DNA of 64,000 nucleotides. Origin: Salminus brasiliensis (taxonomy: Eukaryota; Chordata; Actinopteri; Characiformes; Bryconidae). A program made the position numbers and the translations under genes. The notes below the pieces were generated by a model. It did no database searches, had not been told where the DNA came from, and saw only the letters and a list, made by a program, of their open reading frames with translations. The DNA lies in the NCBI RefSeq assembly GCF_030463535.1, contig NC_132891.1, positions 4,996,318-5,060,317 of the forward strand. The letters run 5' to 3'. Below are positions 61,001 through 64,000 of this stretch, in pieces; position 1 is the first letter of the stretch; every line of letters starts with the position of its first letter.

Positions 61001-61818
61001 AGAACAAAGATACTTTACATATAGGTCACAATAACAAACAAGACCCTGACTTTTAGAGCTTTGCCCCAAATACTTGGAATTTTTAAAGGACCCCTTTTTG
61101 AAACGGGCCAAATTCATCTTGGTTGTATATTCGTCCCGATTGCTTTTTGAATGAGGCACAGTACAGGCAGCCAATCAGAACAGATGTCATTTACATACAG
61201 GCTACCAAAAATAAATTAATCTTGGCTGTGATGTCACAGGCATGAACACATTTGCATTCAGCTTATTACATGACTTTGTCTGACTGCTTTCTGAATGAGG
61301 CACAGTACAGGCAGCCAATCAGAACAGTGGTAATTTACATATAGGTCACTGAAAAAAAAAAACTTTTTAAAATGGCCCGTGGAGGCCATTTGCAACACAT
61401 TTGCATACGGCATTTCACTTTCAACCTACTATTGTAGTAGTCGTATTAGTTTAGGGGTATAGGACAGACAGCCAATCAGAACGGAGATAATTTGCATAAA
61501 GCTAATTTACATATTAGGATTTCTCTCACCAGTAAAGGGCCGATGTACTGGAAAACCCCTTTTTGAGTTCATCTTAGTAGTGCTGTCCCAATCATGAACA
61601 CATTTGCATACAATATTTCAAATTCAACATAATTATATTTTTAGTCCTGTTTGCTTTTCTGATGAGGTGCAGTGCTGGACAGCCAATCAGAAAACGGGTC
61701 GTTTACAAGTAAAATGTAGGAGATGGGGACTTTTAATATTCTCTAATTTCAGTTCTGACACGTTGGCACTGTTTATTACACAAACTCAGTATTTGCCTGT
61801 GAATAAACACACACGCAT

Positions 61819-61887
<69 letters not shown>

Positions 61888-63801
61888 CTCTAAAATCCCC
61901 TAATCCTAATCTGACTGCCGATCAGCCTCTCGAAAAGGAAGTGGGGTGTGTTGGTCAAAGCACTGAAGGTGATATTGAGCTCCTGGCAGAGGGAAAGTGA
62001 AGTTGGCACGGTAGTAGGGGGGCATCGGAATGCACCTGCCCTTCCAGCCCAGCTACCATTGGCAGGAAATCCTGCCGATAGCTGCCATGGCAACCATCAG
62101 GCGGTGACCTTCAGAATGGACATCAGACGGCTTGAGTGCTAAGTTGTGTTTCTATGGCAACCAGCGGGGAGGTGGTTCTGCACTCTTTGTTTTTCCCTTT
62201 CTGAGCTGTTCCAGAGTGGATCAGATCCAGCTGGCCACTCCATGTCAAAAACGAGCAAGCTGAGAAAAAAACACTGGTTCTTAGTCCTGGTTCTGTAATA
62301 GGTGGACCACAGTCCAGGTCTGGATCTGGACACTGTCCTATCCAGACCTGGACCTTTTACTGATAAACTATTGGAATGTTTGAATATATAAGCATAGCTT
62401 TTCTAGCCTGTCCGGCACACGTTTAGTGGCCCTGGAGATTTGCAGACCAATCGAATGCATTGTAAATGTCACATGATGCTACTTAGCCATTCAGCTCTGT
62501 GCATTATGATGAGGAATCAAATGTATAGACCTACTGAATATAATGTACATCTTAAATATATAGAAAATAAACATCTAAGTGCCTAGATCTATTGAGGATT
62601 TACTGTCTCTCAATATTAAATCTTGGCACTGGAACTGTCCTGGGAGAGTCCGCCCAGTCCTTACATCCCAGCCTCAGGCCTCGCTCGCTCCTACGCTCAG
62701 CCTTGCACACCTAGGCCAGATCTAAATACATAGTGGATCTACATTTTGAAAAGTGCTGCTTTCTCTCTGTGTGATAGTTTGGTGAGAGAATCTGTCAAAC
62801 CTGTATGTGTCCAAAAGTTTGTGGACACCCCTTCTAATAATGCATTCAGCTACTTGAATTTGCATCCATTACTGGCACACACAGTTTGTCTAGTCCCTGT
62901 AGAGAAGTACTTCCAATAGAATAGGACTCTCTGGACCTCATTAACGCTCTTTTTGCTATATACAGTCAAACTCTCACAGCAGTGCTCCTCCAAATTCTAG
63001 TAGAAAGCCTTCTTCCCTGGACAGTAGAAACAGTTACTCCAACAAAAGCAGGATCAGCTCTTTTTAATATCCTTTGATTTCAAAAGAAACAATAAATTAG
63101 CAGGTGTCCCAATACTTTTGTCCATATGGTGCAGGGGTGCACAACTCCAGTCCTGGAGGGCCAGTCTCCGGCAATGGTTGGTAGTTGGCCTACTCAGTCA
63201 CCCCTGATTCAACTCCTCGGTTAATTAACATTCAGAGTGGGTGTGGTTGAGTAGGGCAACTACCAAATTTCAGTGAAGAGACCTGCCCTCCAGAGACCTG
63301 AAGAAATATTAGCTATATTTGAAATTTGGCTATAAGGTTGCTGCCACTCCATGTCTATGGATAACAGTGTGCCGTACATCGTCAAAAAACATAAGCGAGT
63401 ATATTGGCAATTGCCTACATCAGTTTTGGCAGATCATCCACGTTTGGGTTGGAAGGAAAATTGTAAATTTGATTTTCCAGCAAACGATCATTTTAGGCTG
63501 CTCTAAAAATCTGCTTTTCTATGATCCTATTCTATCCTCTATTCTCTCTGTGCTGTTTCTTACCCTCTTTACCCTCCTCTCCTCCTCCCTCACTCATTTT
63601 CCCCTCTCTTGTTCTCCTCCTTTTCTCCCTCTCCCCGCTGTGGTGCGCAGCTATGAGTCGTCTGAGGAAGTGTTGCCTCACACGCCGCGCCTCACCCACT
63701 TCCCCACTGTCTCTGGCTCCCCGGCCAGCCTGGCCAACTCCATGCAGAGCCTGGCCGGCTCCTCCCCCCGCCGCCGCCGCCACACCCCCTCCAACATGTA
63801 A
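49204..63801 (+). CDS. hm13: hm13, signal peptide peptidase (complete CDS, alternative C-terminus)
   Basis: Twelve coding exons: 49204-49416, 54046-54144, 55017-55099, 55192-55280, 56748-56833, 57514-57639, 58339-58396, 58499-58582, 59551-59587, 59746-59848, 59944-60029, 63651-63801; 1215 nt, 404 codons, all GT-AG and in phase. HM13/SPP is an ER-membrane GxGD aspartyl protease with nine membrane spans; it cuts leftover signal peptides inside the bilayer and also works in ER-associated degradation. Both catalytic aspartates are present: Asp229 in VYDVFW and Asp275 in GLGD, plus the PAL motif at 327-329, each shifted by 10 from human numbering. Two N-glycosylation sequons (N23, N29) sit before the first span. 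The last exon encodes YESSEEVLPHTPRLTH..., the variant tail of one mammalian isoform, not the KKEK ER-retrieval tail; that exon is presumably beyond 64000. Confidence 0.98.
51741..52075 (+). pseudogene. Tc1-like transposase N-terminal remnant
   Basis: Reads MARSKELSEAFRKKAVDADE, then MARSGRPSKFSP. The first block matches the opening of Tc1-family transposases (start, RKK, VD) and the second the GRP(S)K AT-hook-like motif between the two helix-turn-helix units. The intervening paired-like domain is scrambled and the DDE catalytic part is missing. Confidence 0.75.
53274..53588. mobile_element. MITE with TA target-site duplication
   Basis: TIRs gagctgggcaatat (53275-53288) and its exact complement (53574-53587), both flanked by TA; 315 bp, AT-rich, non-coding. 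A related 'gggtgggcgatatggt' start lies near 4098 and another 'gggatgggcgatacc' near 47052. Confidence 0.82.
53640..53875 (+). mobile_element. teleost interspersed repeat 3' tail (LINE-like)
   Basis: Carries 'ggttcctcccaaggtttctt', 'tttctccttgccactgtcgc' and the terminal 'gctatacaaataaatttgac', a 3' tail very common in fish genomes. A weaker relative lies at 56270-56400. Confidence 0.7.
54046..54144 (+). CDS. hm13: hm13 coding exon 2
   Basis: Acceptor 'ttttcacag'. 33 codons: NSSDMPETITSRDAARFPII, then the second span. Phase 0 at both ends. Confidence 0.97.
54414..54548 (+). mobile_element. family A fragment, copy 9
   Basis: Left end 'cggacataagtattgggata' and about 100 bp of body in hm13 intron 2; the rest is missing. 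Confidence 0.7.
55017..55099 (+). CDS. hm13: hm13 coding exon 3
   Basis: Acceptor 'gtatctag', donor GTAAGG. Encodes IFSQEYINLLLSMYFFVLGI, the third span region, identical or nearly so to human. Confidence 0.97.
55192..55280 (+). CDS. hm13: hm13 coding exon 4
   Basis: Only 92 nt downstream of exon 3. Encodes SPFMNRVFPANLPNKQYQLL, then FTQGSGETKE. Donor GTGAGG. Confidence 0.96.
55490..55745 (+). mobile_element. Tc1-like element, 5' half, in hm13 intron 4
   Basis: Related to 36331-36897: the TIR-like 'ggctcctgtagatgg' start, then a frame with SVEEVAESAGVWKLTVTRVY and QQWQ, a cleaner helix-turn-helix of a Tc1-type transposase. The right half is lost at a junction with a family A fragment. Confidence 0.75.
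55783..56040 (-). mobile_element. family A fragment, copy 10
   Basis: Reverse-orientation body ('ttataaagccccccagcatt') to 'agcaggtgtcctaaac', directly abutting the Tc1-like half element. Confidence 0.75.
56748..56833 (+). CDS. hm13: hm13 coding exon 5
   Basis: Acceptor 'ctccccacag', donor GTACGG. Encodes EIVNYEFDTKDLICLGISSV, then VGVWYVLKK. Phase 0 at the end. Confidence 0.97.
57429..57474. repeat. (GT)n microsatellite before hm13 exon 6
   Basis: About 23 GT units, ending about 40 nt upstream of the exon 6 acceptor. Confidence 0.95.
57514..57639 (+). CDS. hm13: hm13 coding exon 6 (first catalytic Asp)
   Basis: 42 codons, acceptor 'ttgattgacag', donor GTAAGT. Ends FVYDVFW with catalytic Asp229. 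Confidence 0.98.
58339..58396 (+). CDS. hm13: hm13 coding exon 7
   Basis: 58 nt, acceptor 'ggcttctag', donor GTGAGT. Encodes VFGTNVMVTVAKSFEAPIK. Confidence 0.97.
58499..58582 (+). CDS. hm13: hm13 coding exon 8 (second catalytic Asp)
   Basis: Acceptor 'gttcttgcag', donor GTACTT. Encodes LVFPQDLLERG, then MLGLGDIVIP with catalytic Asp275 in the GxGD motif. Only 102 nt of intron separates it from exon 7. Confidence 0.98.
58703..58740 (-). mobile_element. family A terminus fragment, copy 11
   Basis: Only the outer ~35 bp ('gtcccagtacttttgtccat') remains, in hm13 intron 8. Confidence 0.65.
59262..59480 (-). mobile_element. possible decayed SINE (family B-like)
   Basis: Reverse-orientation traces: 'tttaacccagccatgg', a CA run, 'gggcagtgagcttgcac' and 'gccttgagg' order as in family B. 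Weak. Confidence 0.35.
59551..59587 (+). CDS. hm13: hm13 coding exon 9 (37 nt)
   Basis: Acceptor 'ttgttctcag', donor GTACAT. Encodes GIFIALLLRFDV; phase fits both neighbours. Confidence 0.96.
59746..59848 (+). CDS. hm13: hm13 coding exon 10
   Basis: Acceptor 'ctttacacag', donor GTGAGA. Encodes SLKNNSRTYFYTSFLAYIFG, then LGLTIFVMHTFKHAQ. Confidence 0.98.
59944..60029 (+). CDS. hm13: hm13 coding exon 11 (PAL motif)
   Basis: Acceptor 'gctttccag', donor GTAAAC. Starts PALLYLVPACVGFP, the PAL active-site motif of presenilin-type proteases, and ends in the last span region. Confidence 0.98.
60100..61730. repeat. diverged satellite-like tandem array in hm13 intron 11
   Basis: At least eight irregular units of roughly 145-370 bp, each marked by 'gacagccaatcagaacagag' or a close variant (about 60278, 60646, 60803, 60984, 61163, 61309, 61464, 61675). 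Most also carry 'gcatttcac', 'ggaccctgacttttaggact' and a TGATGTCA-type word. No open frame. Confidence 0.85.
61806..61883. repeat. (CA)n microsatellite
   Basis: About 80 bp of CA with CG and TA interruptions. Confidence 0.95.
61884..63650 (+). other. hm13: hm13 intron 11, distal part
   Basis: Mostly unique-looking sequence with one family A element (next entry) and a pyrimidine-rich run (63560-63645) before the exon 12 acceptor. No exon for a second C-terminus was found here. Confidence 0.7.
62806..63130 (-). mobile_element. family A TIR element, copy 12
   Basis: Reverse orientation with both ends: 'gtccaaaagtttgtggacac' and 'gtgtcccaatacttttgtcc'. The middle is deleted relative to copy 7. 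Confidence 0.85.
63651..63801 (+). CDS. hm13: hm13 coding exon 12 (variant C-terminus)
   Basis: Acceptor 'gtggtgcgcag' after a strong pyrimidine tract. Encodes YESSEEVLPHTPRLTHFPTV, then SGSPASLANSMQSLAG and an RRRR stretch, stop TAA at 63799-63801. Forty-seven nt later a CAG|GTATGC donor-like site (63849) could splice this exon to a further non-coding or alternative exon outside the window. Confidence 0.93.
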
Positions 63802-64000
63802 CGACCACTACGTCTCCTTTACCGCCCTGTCTACCATCACCTGGGCAGGTATGCCCCCTTACCACCCCCAACCACCCCCTCCATCTGCCACGATCGATTT
63901 ACACCCCCCCCTTTTTCTCCCTCCCTTCTATACTCTATACTCCATCCCTACAACATCACCACAGCCACCTTCATCCTCTCATCCTGTAATGCTAAAGCAG
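63802..64000 (+). other. hm13: hm13 3' UTR or intron start
   Basis: C-rich sequence after the stop, with no poly(A) signal before the window ends. Reading it as intron after 63848 is as likely as 3' UTR. Confidence 0.5.

Overview
The window is nuclear DNA from a vertebrate, almost certainly a teleost fish. Genes are split into many small exons with GT-AG introns. The proteins are recognisable orthologues of human genes, and the intergenic DNA is full of teleost-style repeats: tRNA-derived SINEs, Tc1/mariner remnants, short terminal-inverted-repeat (TIR) elements, AT and CA microsatellites and minisatellites. The mix suggests an ostariophysan such as a characin or catfish, but that is only an impression. 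No operon, CRISPR array, rRNA, genuine tRNA gene or viral gene was seen.

Four protein-coding genes are present. (1) Positions 1-2442, + strand: the last two coding exons of pacsin1, encoding its C-terminal SH3 domain, followed by a long probable 3' UTR. (2) Positions 12510-16753, - strand: a complete spdef coding region (5 coding exons, 322 codons, Pointed plus ETS domains). (3) Positions 39968-46881, - strand: complete ilrun (C6orf106), 5 coding exons, 279 codons, UBA-like plus NBR1-like domains. (4) Positions 49204-63801, + strand: hm13 (signal peptide peptidase), 12 coding exons, 404 codons, with all catalytic motifs and an alternative-type C-terminus. All exon junctions were checked for reading phase and each gene reads through without a break.

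The order and orientation pacsin1(+), spdef(-), ilrun(-) match human 6p21.31, so this is an old conserved block. hm13 lies on human chromosome 20, so the ilrun-hm13 junction is a rearrangement point relative to human. ilrun and hm13 are divergent, with about 2.3 kb between their start codons. The products do not form one pathway: membrane-curving endocytic adaptor, epithelial ETS factor, innate-immunity/lipid regulator, and ER intramembrane protease.

The remainder is non-coding. The 23 kb between spdef and ilrun and the large introns hold 12 copies of one short TIR family, at least four SINE-like families, Tc1-like fragments (one with 90-100 bp TIRs), three minisatellites (33, 21 and 21 bp units), a degenerate telomere-like tract, and a diverged satellite array inside hm13. 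The most striking structure is a perfect 68-bp-arm palindrome in ilrun intron 1, nested in a larger inverted repeat that brackets the first coding exon of ilrun. I see no convincing novel gene system.
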